Source: DATBQN01 sp963799925
GTDB lineage: Bacteria > Acidobacteriota > Thermoanaerobaculia > Multivoradales > UBA5704
Reading direction: 5' to 3'
DNA: 64,000 bases
NCBI GenBank assembly: GCA_963799925.1
Contig: CAWCYZ010000001.1
Coordinates: forward strand, 62,001 to 126,000
Shown: positions 7,723 to 15,770 of the stretch, piece after piece
Layout of the letters: each line of letters begins with the position of its first letter
How positions within the stretch are numbered: the first letter of the stretch is position 1
Notes under the pieces: model-generated
Seen by the model: only the letters and a program-made list of their open reading frames with translations
The model's database searches: none
Told to the model about the DNA's origin: nothing
Translations under genes and position numbers: made by a program

Positions 7723-10700
7723 GCCCGGAGCCCCAGACCACGGGCTGCCTCGCCGCGGAGACCCTGGCCGCCTTCGCGGAGGGAAAGCTGGCGCGACACG
7801 AGATGGCTCCCGCCCTGGCGCACCTCGACCGCTGCGCCGCCTGCCGCGCGGCGCTGGCGGCGGCCAACGAGCTGCTGCCGCGGCCCGCGGCGGACGCCGC
7901 GCGCCTGCCGCCCTGGTGGCTCCTCGCCGCGGCGGCGGCGCTCGCCCTCTGCCTCCTCGCGGTCCCCCTCGCGCGCTGGTTCGGCTGGCCCGGCGCGCCG
8001 CCGCCGACCGCGCGCCTCGTCGAGCTCGCGCCGCGGACGGCGCGGCTCGTCGAGCCGCGCCTCGCGGGCGGCTTCCCGTGGGCGCCGTACCGCGGCCCGG
8101 CGCGCTCGACCGAGGCGTCCGGCGACGCGCGCCAGCTCCGGCTCGCCGGGGCCGCCGGCGAGCTCGTCGAGCGCGCCGACCGCGACCGCTCGCCGGCGGC
8201 CCAGCGGGCGGCCGGCGCCGCCCTCCTCCTCGTCGAGCAGCCGCTCGCGGCGGTCGAGCGGCTGCGCGCGGCGACCGCCCGCGCGCCGGTCGACGCCGCG
8301 GCGTGGAGCGACCTCGCGGCCGCCGAGTACGCGGCCGCCCTGCGCCTCGGACGCGCGTCGCTCTACCCGCAGGCCCTGGCCGCGGCCGACCGCGCCCTCC
8401 AGGCGGAGCCCGCGCTGCCGGAGGCCCTCTTCAACCGCGCCCTCGTCCTCGAGCGGCTGGGCCTCGCCGCGGCGGCGCGCGAGGCGTGGGAGAGCTACCT
8501 CAAGGTGGACCCCTCCTCGCCCTGGGCGGCGGAGGCGCGCGAGCGCGCGGCGCGCCTGCCGGCGACGACCTCGCAGTCGCAGTTCCAGGACGAGCTGCCG
8601 CGGCTCGAGCGGGCGGCGGCGGCGGGCGACCAGGCGGCGGTCGACGCCGTCGTCGATCGCCATCGTCAGGCGGCTCGCACCTTCGCCGAGGTGGAGCAGC
8701 TCGGGCGCTGGGCGGAGGCGGTCCAGCAGGGGGACGCGAGCCGCGCGGCGGGCCGGCTCGCCACGGCGCGCGCCATCGGCGGCGCGCTCGTGCGGCTCTC
8801 CGGCGAGTCGCTCCTCGCCGCGGCGGTGGGCGCGATCGACGGCGCCGATCCGGCCGGCCGCGCGGCGCTCGCCGCGGCGCATGCCGCCTACCGGCGCGGG
8901 CGGCTCGCCTACAGCCGGCATCAGCCGAGCGCCGCCGAGCCCGACCTGCGCCGCGCCGCGGCGGGCTTCGCCGCGGCGGGCGACCCGCTGGCGCTCGTCG
9001 CCCGCTACTACGCGAGCGAGACGCGCTTCGACCAGAACGACGTGGCGGGGACGCGGGCCGAGCTGGAGCCGCTGCTCGCCGCCGCCGACCGGGCGCCGCG
9101 CTTCGCCGCGCTCGGCGCCCTGGTGCGCTGGGAGCTCGCCCTCTGCCTGATGACCGACGACGCCTGGAGCGCGGCGCTCCCCCTGGTCGAGGAGTCGGCG
9201 GCCGCGTTCCGCCGCCTCGGCGAGCGCGGCAACCTCGGGTTCATGCAGGGGATGCTGGGCGACGTCCGCTTCTGCCTCGGCCGCCCCGACGACGCCTGGG
9301 AAGCCTACCGCGAGTCGTTCGCGCTGGAGAGCGCCGAGGGCGCGGGGGATCGCCTGGCGGTCAGCCTCGCCGGCACGGCCCGCATGGAGCTGCGCGCCGG
9401 CCGCCTCGACACCTCGCGCGCCCTCCTCGGCCTCGAGGCGGAGGCCGGCCGCGACGCCCACAACGACTCGCTGCTCGCCGACGCCCTGGTGCGCCGTGCG
9501 GTCCTCGCGGCGCGGCAGGGCGACGCCGGCGAGGCGGCGAGCGACGCGCGGGAGGCCGGCGCCGTGGCGGCGGGGATCGGCGATCCGCCGCTCCGCGCGC
9601 GGGCCCTCGTGGACGTCGACCTGGCCGCCGGCGCCGCCGCCCTGCGCGACGATCCGCATCGGGCGCGAGAGCTCCTCGCGGCGGCGATCGACGGCTACCG
9701 GCGGCTCGCCCCCATCTTCCTGCCGGACGGCTATCTGCTCCGCGCCGAGGCCGACCGGCGGCTCGGCGACCTCGCCGCGGAGGCGCGCGACGTCGAGGGC
9801 GGCGTCGACGCGCTCGAGCGCCACCCCGTCCAATTCGCCGGCCCGGTCGCCGGGACGGGGCTCTTCGACGCCGCGGCGCTCTACGGCGAGGCGGTACGCC
9901 TGTGGCTCGACCGCGGCGACGTGGCGCGGGCTTTCGCCTACGAGGAACGCTCGCGCCCGTGGCCCGCCGCCGGCGTGGCGGCGGCCGGCGAGCCGGGGGA
10001 GCGGCTCGCCGGGAGCGGCGTCGTGCTGCTCGAGATCGCCGTCCTGCCGGCCGAGACGGTCGTCTTCCGCCTCGCCCCGGACGGGCTCGCGGCCGCCCGC
10101 CGGCCGGTCGGCCGGGACGCGGTCGCGGCGCTCGCGGCGCGCTGCGCCGGCGGCGACGACGCCGCGGCCGGCGCCCTCTACGACCTGCTGATCCGGCCCG
10201 CGGAGCGGGAGCTCGCGGGGGCGAGCGCCCTCCTCGTCGTCCCCGACCCGCTCCTCGCCAATGTCTCCTTCGCCGCCCTCCGCGACGCCGCGACGGGCCG
10301 CTACCTCGTCGAGCGGCTGCCCGTCGCGCTGGCGTCGAGCGCCGCCTCGCTCGGCGCCGCGCGGCCGGCGCGCCTGCCGGAGTCGGTCGCCGTCCTGGAG
10401 CTGCCTTCGGGGGAGCGGGAGCGTTCCGTGGCGCTCCCCGAGGCGGAGCGCGAGCTCGACGAGATCGGCGGCCTCTATCCACGCCGGACGGCGCTCGCCC
10501 GCGGCCGGCCGACGCTCGCGGCGCTCGCCGCCGCGGCGGCCGACGCCGATGTCGTCCACCTCGCCGGGCACACGGAGCGGCAGGCCGGGCTCGGCGAGGC
10601 GGCGCTCGCCTTCGCGGCGCCCGCCGGGGAAGGCCGGGACCTCGTCTCGTGGCGGGCGATCGCCGCGGCGCCGCTCGCCCATCCCGCCGTCGTCGTCCTC

Positions 10701-11003
10701 GCCGCCTGCGAGACCCTGTGGACGCCGCGCGCGCGCCAGGCCTTCGCCCTGAGCCTGGGCGGCGGCTTCCTCGCCGCGGGCGCGGGCGATGTCGTCGGCA
10801 CGCTCGCGCCGGTCGCCGACAACGACGCGCGCGAGCTCTTCCGCGCCGTCCACCGGGAGCTCGCCGCCGGGGCCGGCGCGGTCGAAGCCGTGCGGCGCGC
10901 GCAGCTCGCCGCCCTGGCGGCCGAGGCGCGCGGCCATCGCCGGACGGCCTGGCGCGAGATCGCCGTCGCCACCCGTTTCGTCCCGACGATCCATCGAACC
11001 TAG
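7719..11003 (+). CDS. Membrane zinc-finger anti-sigma-like / TPR / CHAT caspase-like protease
   Basis: 1,094 residues in four parts. Residues 10-45 carry H35-x3-C39-x2-C42 (HLDRCAAC), the zf-HC2 anti-sigma signature. One membrane helix follows (about 66-90). Residues 120-760 are helical repeats, with TPR-like units such as YPQALAAADRALQAEPALPEALFNRALVLERLG. The C-terminal third is a CHAT domain with H951 in VVHLAGH and C997 in VLAACET, the expected catalytic dyad, followed by GGGFLAAGAGDVVGTLAPV. With the zinc finger in the cytoplasm, the single helix would place TPR and CHAT outside the membrane, so the protease may sense or cut something in the envelope. It starts within the sigma stop codon and is followed after 14 bp by a third gene. 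Confidence 0.85.
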   Translation: MSPEPQTTGCLAAETLAAFAEGKLARHEMAPALAHLDRCAACRAALAAANELLPRPAADAARLPPWWLLAAAAALALCLLAVPLARWFGWPGAPPPTARLVELAPRTARLVEPRLAGGFPWAPYRGPARSTEASGDARQLRLAGAAGELVERADRDRSPAAQRAAGAALLLVEQPLAAVERLRAATARAPVDAAAWSDLAAAEYAAALRLGRASLYPQALAAADRALQAEPALPEALFNRALVLERLGLAAAAREAWESYLKVDPSSPWAAEARERAARLPATTSQSQFQDELPRLERAAAAGDQAAVDAVVDRHRQAARTFAEVEQLGRWAEAVQQGDASRAAGRLATARAIGGALVRLSGESLLAAAVGAIDGADPAGRAALAAAHAAYRRGRLAYSRHQPSAAEPDLRRAAAGFAAAGDPLALVARYYASETRFDQNDVAGTRAELEPLLAAADRAPRFAALGALVRWELALCLMTDDAWSAALPLVEESAAAFRRLGERGNLGFMQGMLGDVRFCLGRPDDAWEAYRESFALESAEGAGDRLAVSLAGTARMELRAGRLDTSRALLGLEAEAGRDAHNDSLLADALVRRAVLAARQGDAGEAASDAREAGAVAAGIGDPPLRARALVDVDLAAGAAALRDDPHRARELLAAAIDGYRRLAPIFLPDGYLLRAEADRRLGDLAAEARDVEGGVDALERHPVQFAGPVAGTGLFDAAALYGEAVRLWLDRGDVARAFAYEERSRPWPAAGVAAAGEPGERLAGSGVVLLEIAVLPAETVVFRLAPDGLAAARRPVGRDAVAALAARCAGGDDAAAGALYDLLIRPAERELAGASALLVVPDPLLANVSFAALRDAATGRYLVERLPVALASSAASLGAARPARLPESVAVLELPSGERERSVALPEAERELDEIGGLYPRRTALARGRPTLAALAAAAADADVVHLAGHTERQAGLGEAALAFAAPAGEGRDLVSWRAIAAAPLAHPAVVVLAACETLWTPRARQAFALSLGGGFLAAGAGDVVGTLAPVADNDARELFRAVHRELAAGAGAVEAVRRAQLAALAAEARGHRRTAWREIAVATRFVPTIHRT

Positions 11004-11017
11004 AACGAGGAGGCACG

Positions 11018-11743
11018 ATGACCAACATCATGGTCGAGTTCAAGGGCATCTGCACGAACTTCCAAGCGGTAGATCCGCCCAACGGCATCCTCCCGCCGGG
11101 GGTCGCGGACCGCATCGTCCTGGTGAACGCCGACGCGGGGCGCATCATCGATGAGCATGAGATCCCACCCCACTACGCGTGGCTGCAGCTTCCCACCGGC
11201 CCCTCGCTCCGCCTCGAAGGCTGCGCGCTCGCGATCGCCAACTCGATCCAGATCGAGCCCATCTCGTACATGCCGTCGTACACCGGCATCGTCCCGAACC
11301 TGACCACTCTGATGGGCGGCACGCTCGGCCCCCCCTCGCAAGCGGTGATCGCCGGCAACGACCCGAGCCTCGCCTCGTGCTACTTCGATTTCGTGAGCGG
11401 GACGTTCTACGGCTGCGTGATTCCGAATCCGGACCCGCGAATGAACGCCGCCCAGACCCGGGTGGTGGTCGAGACCGACGGCGATCCGGTGCTCACGCTG
11501 ACGCCCTTCCCGGGATCTCCGATGCCTCCCGCGACGTTCAGGCCGCCGAGCGGCTCGGTCTTGACGATCGTCCACTCCGCAGAGAACGAGACCGACGACG
11601 AGATGTACCACTTCCTCCTGAGCTACCTGACCGCTGCGGTGATGCCTGCCGCTCCCGTCCTCCCCCAAGACATCCTCGGTGATCCCTGCACGAGCTTGAC
11701 GCAGCTGGTGAGCGTGGCCTGCTCGAATTCGACCTATCCGTGA
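11018..11743 (+). CDS. Unknown protein, third gene of the sigma/CHAT operon
   Basis: 241 residues. The ATG follows GAGGAGG, 14 bp after the CHAT stop, so it is in the operon. It begins MTNIMVEFKGICTNF, continues RIVLVNADAGRIIDEHEIPPHYAWLQL, and is predicted mostly beta with several hydrophobic but not membrane-length stretches; Cys residues are scattered (residues 12, 69, 124, 132 and near the end). No signal peptide. Both position and the protease next door suggest a target, cargo or effector, but the sequence itself proves nothing about function. I do not recognise the family. It does not show the short hydrophobic N-terminus and C-terminal peptide expected of bacterial gasdermins. Confidence 0.75.
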   Translation: MTNIMVEFKGICTNFQAVDPPNGILPPGVADRIVLVNADAGRIIDEHEIPPHYAWLQLPTGPSLRLEGCALAIANSIQIEPISYMPSYTGIVPNLTTLMGGTLGPPSQAVIAGNDPSLASCYFDFVSGTFYGCVIPNPDPRMNAAQTRVVVETDGDPVLTLTPFPGSPMPPATFRPPSGSVLTIVHSAENETDDEMYHFLLSYLTAAVMPAAPVLPQDILGDPCTSLTQLVSVACSNSTYP

Positions 11744-11903
11744 GACAGGTCGCCCGCGTGTCATCGCCGTCTACCCCAGCGGAGCGCTAGCCGCCCGGAA
11801 TACTCCCTCCGCGGCCTGGGTTGACTCGAGGGATGGCCCAGCCCGCCGGGTGAAGGCGAGCGGCGGGGTGGCTTCTGATATCATTCCAGTCGAGGAGAAC
11901 GCC

Positions 11904-11990
11904 ATGGCTAGGCCGAGAGGCAAGGTCATCATCGTATCGACGGACGGCGAGGACGTCGTCCGCTCGGGCAGGGGCCACGACGGCAGATAG
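11904..11990 (+). CDS. Possible 28-residue small protein
   Basis: ATG 11904 follows GAGGAGAACGCC, a usable ribosome site, and encodes MARPRGKVIIVSTDGEDVVR plus eight residues. It sits in the 260-bp gap between the sigma/CHAT operon and the minus-strand TPR gene. Nothing else in the gap looks coding. It could equally be a chance frame or a gene remnant. Confidence 0.25.
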   Translation: MARPRGKVIIVSTDGEDVVRSGRGHDGR

Positions 11991-12005
11991 CGGCCGGCCG
12001 GCAGG

Positions 12006-13070
12006 CTAGAGGGCCCGCCGCCATGCCGCGATCCGGCGTCCCCAGTGGTCCTCCTCGAAGGGGCGCAGCCGGTCGGTGAAATCCGGATCGTCCCGCGCCG
12101 ACTGCAAGGTCGGCACTCCCTCCTCGTCGCTCGTCCGAATCCCTTTGAGCATCGCGTAGGCTCCCTCCGCATCCTCCAGATTGAGCAGCGCCAGGGCGGC
12201 ATTGTATTTGGCGGTCGCCAGGCGCGGCCGGCGCGCCAGCGCCTCGCGGTTGCTCGCCACCGCCTCGTAGAAGCGCCCGAGCTCGTCCTGCGCGTAGGCG
12301 AGCCAGAAGTAGCCCACCCCCTCGAGCTCGCCGCTCCGGGCGAGGCCGGCCAGGCGGCGCATCGCCTCGGCGAAATAGGCGTCGCGACGGCGGCCCTCGG
12401 CGCGCAGGCCGGAGTAGAGGTTCGCCATCGCCAGGTCGGCGATCGCCGAGGGCTCCGCGGCGCCGCCGGCCAGCCGCTCCAGCCACGCCAGGCGCTGGAT
12501 CGCCTTGCCCCACTGACCGCGCGCGTTCGCCGCCCGCCCGACGAAGAGGAGGGCCTCGAGGAGCTGCTGGCGCTGCGGCCCGTCCGGCGGCTCGGCCCGC
12601 CCGGAGAACTCGAGGAAGGAGAGATAGCGGTCGCCCTGCTCGAAGGCCCAATCCCGCTCCGGAGAGAACGAGGGCACGGCCGGGCGACCGCTCGTCTCGA
12701 AGGTCACCGAGCCGGTTTCCTCGACGGCGAGGCGGCGCGGCATCTCCCAGGCCCGGAAGTGGTCTTCCTGGATCTCGCCGATCTCGACCGGCCCCAGCTT
12801 GCGGATGCGGGTCGCCACGTCGTGGCCGTAGGCGCCGAGGAAGGCGGCGGCGAGGAGGGCGGGGATGAGGATCGCCAGGACCTTGGCGTCCGGCTTGGGG
12901 GACGTCACCAGGATCCCGATCTCCACCAGCAGCAGGAGGGCGAGCGCCAGACAGAGGAGCGGGAAGATCGCCCGCAGGCCGGCCGCCAGGAGACGGCGGA
13001 GACCGGCCGCCGAGCGGGCGGCCCCCCGGCGCAGCGCGGCCCGGAAGCGGCGGAAGCTGTCTCGGCGCAT
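12006..13070 (-). CDS. Membrane-anchored TPR protein
   Basis: 354 residues. A strongly basic N-terminus (RRDSFRRFRAALRRG) leads into two membrane helices, FPLLCLALALLLLVEIGILV (about 36-55) and VLAILIPALLAAAFLGAYGHDV (about 64-85). The rest is a soluble helical domain with TPR-like pairs, for example WGKAIQRLAWLERL, LANLYSGLRA-type helices, and ELGRFYEAVASNREALARRPRLATAKYNAALALLNLED. The positive-inside rule puts both ends in the cytoplasm. It stands alone on this strand and is divergent from the glycan cluster; the intergenic space holds an inverted-repeat element. A scaffold or adaptor role is inferred. Confidence 0.7.
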   Translation of the reverse strand: MRRDSFRRFRAALRRGAARSAAGLRRLLAAGLRAIFPLLCLALALLLLVEIGILVTSPKPDAKVLAILIPALLAAAFLGAYGHDVATRIRKLGPVEIGEIQEDHFRAWEMPRRLAVEETGSVTFETSGRPAVPSFSPERDWAFEQGDRYLSFLEFSGRAEPPDGPQRQQLLEALLFVGRAANARGQWGKAIQRLAWLERLAGGAAEPSAIADLAMANLYSGLRAEGRRRDAYFAEAMRRLAGLARSGELEGVGYFWLAYAQDELGRFYEAVASNREALARRPRLATAKYNAALALLNLEDAEGAYAMLKGIRTSDEEGVPTLQSARDDPDFTDRLRPFEEDHWGRRIAAWRRAL

Positions 13071-13103
13071 CGAGGCGAATTATAGGTCCGGCCGGCGGGT
13101 GGC

Positions 13104-13199
13104 GGGTCCGTTCGGGTCCGCTGCGGGCGGCCGCCCTCGGGACCACCCTCCCGAGCCCCCTTCCAGGCGGCCGTCCTCGGGACCCGACGGACCCGTACC
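13104..13199. repeat. Third copy of the ~100-bp inverted-repeat element
   Basis: GGGTCCGTTCGGGTCC at the left end and GGGACCCGACGGACCC at the right are inverted; the internal GGCGGCCGCCCTCGGGACCA and GGCGGCCGTCCTCGGGACCC direct copies are as at 1596-1697. It lies between divergent genes starting at 13070 and 13296. Confidence 0.75.
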
Positions 13200-13208
13200 G
13201 GCCGCCGG

Positions 13209-13238
13209 TTGCGGCCCTCGCGAGGCGGCGCATATACT
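13209..13238 (+). promoter_or_regulatory. Promoter of the polysaccharide cluster
   Basis: TTGCGG (13209-13214) and TATACT (13233-13238) are 18 bp apart, about 58 bp before the first start of the rightward cluster, directly after the inverted-repeat element. Confidence 0.5.
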
Positions 13239-13295
13239 GCGCGCTACACACCGCCCCGACGGCGGCGCTCCCGCAGGACGATCCCCTCGCGCCCC

Positions 13296-13584
13296 ATGCC
13301 GGCAACCCAGGACGAGCTCGCGCTGGCGCGGCAGACCGGCCGCCTCGAGGCGGAAGCCTTCGACCGCGCTCTGCGCGAAGCCGAGCAGCGCGAGCGCGAG
13401 GAGCTCCTCGGCCATCTCGCCTGGGCGAGCGGACGTCGCCGGCCCGCCGCCCGCCGCCGCGGAGTCGGTCTGGCGCCTGCAGCAGGACGTGGCGCGGCTC
13501 TCCGCCTTCCACCAGGCGGTCCTCGGCTCGCGCGCCTGGCGCGTCGTCCAGTGGGCGCGGCGCCCCTTGGGACGGGCCTGGTGA
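13296..13584 (+). CDS. Small helical protein at the head of the glycan cluster, interrupted by a frameshift
   Basis: The ATG at 13296 reads MPATQDELALARQTGRLEAE, an amphipathic, probably coiled-coil start (RALREAEQREREELLGHLAW). Near 13430 the frame must shift by one extra base to continue DVAGPPPAAAESVWRLQQ, then VARLSAFHQAVLGSRAWRVVQWARRPLGRAW and a stop at 13582-13584. The second half is too well formed to be chance, so this is one protein of about 95 residues. Small coiled-coil proteins of this kind precede glycosyltransferases in polysaccharide loci. No enzymatic motif. Confidence 0.55.
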
Positions 13585-13591
13585 GGCGCCG

Positions 13592-13894
13592 GTGAGCGCT
13601 CCCGAGAGCCCCGCCGACGAATCCCCGACCATCGCGCGGCTGGAGGCCCAGGTCGCCGCCCTCGAGGCGGCTCTCGAGCGGCGCTCGCGCGAGCTGCGGC
13701 TCCTGCAGGGCGCGCTGCCGGCGCGCGCCCTGATCGTCCTCTCCCGCCTGCTGGCCGGCCTGCCTCCGTCCCCGGTCTCACCCTACGATCCGGCGCACTG
13801 GCGCGAGACGACCGAGCTGACCGCCGCCGAGGTCGAGGCGACCCTGACCGACCTCTGGCGCTCGCTCGGCGGCGGCATGGACGAAGCCCGATGA
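13592..13894 (+). CDS. Small coiled-coil protein coupled to the GT2-GT4 gene
   Basis: 100 residues from GTG 13592, eight bases after the preceding stop. TIARLEAQVAALEAALERRSRELRLLQGAL is a clear coiled coil; then a hydrophobic ARALIVLSRLLAGL and a C-terminal acidic/helical segment. Its TGA overlaps the next ATG (ATGA), so translation of the glycosyltransferase is coupled to it. A structural or regulatory partner of the neighbouring glycosyltransferase is the natural inference. Confidence 0.6.
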   Translation: MSAPESPADESPTIARLEAQVAALEAALERRSRELRLLQGALPARALIVLSRLLAGLPPSPVSPYDPAHWRETTELTAAEVEATLTDLWRSLGGGMDEAR

Positions 13895-15770
13895 GCCGCG
13901 AGCCGAGCCCGCAGAAGGCCCGGCGGGCCAGCCTCGTCATCCTCGCCTGGAACCGCTGGGAGCTGACCGCGAGCTGCCTCGAGACGCTCGCCGCGACCGA
14001 CCTCGCGAATGCCGAGGTGCTGGTGGTCGACAACGGCTCGACCGACGAGACGCCCCGGCGCCTGGCCGAGATCGGCTGGATCCGGGTCGTCACCCTGCCC
14101 GAGAACGTCGGCTTCGTGCGCGGCAACAACGCCGGCATCGCCGCCGCCGAGCCGGGCAACGACATCGTCCTGCTCAACAACGACCTGCTCTTCACCCAGC
14201 CGGACTGGCTGCCGCGCCTCGCCGCCTGCGCCGCCAGCGAGCCGCGGATCGGGGTGGTCGGCTGCCGCCTGCGGCTGCCCGACGGACGGCTCCTCCACGC
14301 CGGCACCTACATCCTCCCCGACACCCTCTGGGGGCAGCAGATCGGCGCCCTCGAGAAGGACATCGGCCAGTTCCCCGGCGTGCGCGAGGTCGAGGGGATC
14401 GTCTTCGCCTGCGCCTACATCAAGCGCGAGGTGATCGACTCGATCGGCGGCCTCGCCCTCGACTTCCAGTCGTACTTCGAGGATACCGACTACTGCCTGC
14501 GCGCGCGCGCCGCGGGGTTCTCGACCGTCGTCTGCGGCGACGTCACCCTGGTCCACGACGAGCACGGCTCGACGCGCGGCGACGACGGCGCCCTGATGCG
14601 GCTCTTCGACGCCAGCCGCGGGATCTTCCGCGCCAAGTGGGGCGAGGCGCTCGCCGGCCGCTATCGCCACGAGCTCCTCTGGCAGTCGATCATGAACTTC
14701 CCCACCGGCTACGCGATGAGCTGCCGCGAGATCCTGCGCGCCCTCGAGGCGGCCGGGGTGCGCGCCGCCTACCGCTACGTCTACGGCCCCAGACCGTCTT
14801 TCCGGTGGGCGAGCCGGAGGCGACCGGCGATCACCGGCTCGACGTGATCCGCGGCCGCGCCACGCCGCGCTGGCCGCGGCGGCCGGGCGTCGCGGTCGTC
14901 TACGGCCAGGGCGACGTCTTCGACCGCAACCGCGGCCGCTACCGCATCGGCTACACGATGCTCGAGGTGGACGGCTTCCCCGCCGACTGGGTGCGGCAGG
15001 CGAACCGGATGGACGAGGTCTGGGTCCCCTCGGAGTTCAACCGCGAGGGCTTCCGGCGCTGCGGCCTCCGCCGCCCGGTCCACGTCGTGCCGCTGGGGGT
15101 CGACGCCGACTACTTCCATCCCGCGGTGCGCGCCTGCCGCAACCCGCGCGGGGAGTTCGTCTTCCTGTCGAGCTTCGAGTGGGGGGAGCGGAAGGAGCCC
15201 TGGCTGCTCCTCAAGGCGTTCAACGAGGTGTTCTCGGCCCGCGAGCCGGTGCGCCTGCTCTGCAAGGTGATGAACCGTGATGGCTCGCTGTCGCTCGGCG
15301 AGGAGATCCGGCGGCTGCGGCTCAAGGAGACCGGCGGCCGCATCTCCTACCTCTTCAATCTCGACTTCCCGCACTATCAGCTCGGCTCGCTCTACGCCTC
15401 GGCCGACTGCTTCGTCGCGGTCTCCCGCGGCGAGGGGTGGAACATGCCGCTGATGGAGGCGATGGCCTGCGGCCTGCCGGCGATCGCCACCGACTGGGGC
15501 GGCCATCGGGCCTTCGTCCATCCCGGCAACGCCTATCCGCTGCGCCTGCGCGGCACCGTGCCGGCGGTCGCCAAGTGCCCGTACTACGTCGGGTTCTCCT
15601 GGGCCGACCCCGACCCCGAGCACCTGCGCCACCTGCTGCGCGAGGTCTACGAGAACCGCGACGAGGCGCGCCGGCGCGGCGCCGCCGCGGCGCGCGAGAT
15701 GGCGGCGCGCTGGACCTGGGGGCACACCGCCCGGGCGATCGTCGACCGGCTGGACGCCATCGGACGGTGA
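13891..15770 (+). CDS. Bifunctional GT2-GT4 glycosyltransferase, split by a one-base deletion
   Basis: The first frame (to about 14790) is a complete GT2 domain: SLVILAWNRWELTASCLE, VLVVDNGSTDET, NVGFVRGNNAGI, IVLLNNDLLF and a YFEDTDYCLRARAAGF acceptor motif. At GGCCCCAGACC near 14789 one C appears to be missing; restoring it continues GPQTVFPVGEPEATGDHRLD into a GT4 (GT-B) domain with VVYGQGDVF, VWVPSEFNREGF, HVVPLGVDADYF, FLSSFEWGERKE and VSRGEGWNMPLMEAMACGLP, the donor-binding E-x7-E region. Total about 625 residues. It would add two sugars in succession or act as a bifunctional polymer-building enzyme. Its TGA overlaps the next GTG. Confidence 0.75.

Noticed and set aside
7512..10994. 1,160-codon open frame antisense to the CHAT gene
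   Set aside because: Composition is Arg/Gly/Ala-rich without motifs, as expected for the shadow of a very GC-rich gene; the sense strand has clear domains.
11018..11743. Bacterial gasdermin as partner of the CHAT protease
   Set aside because: Length is similar, but the N-terminal Cys/hydrophobic start and the short inhibitory C-terminal peptide typical of bacterial gasdermins are not evident.
11929..13632. 567-codon minus-strand frame beside the TPR membrane gene
   Set aside because: Different frame from the gene at 12006, crosses the inverted-repeat element and lacks any coherent motif.
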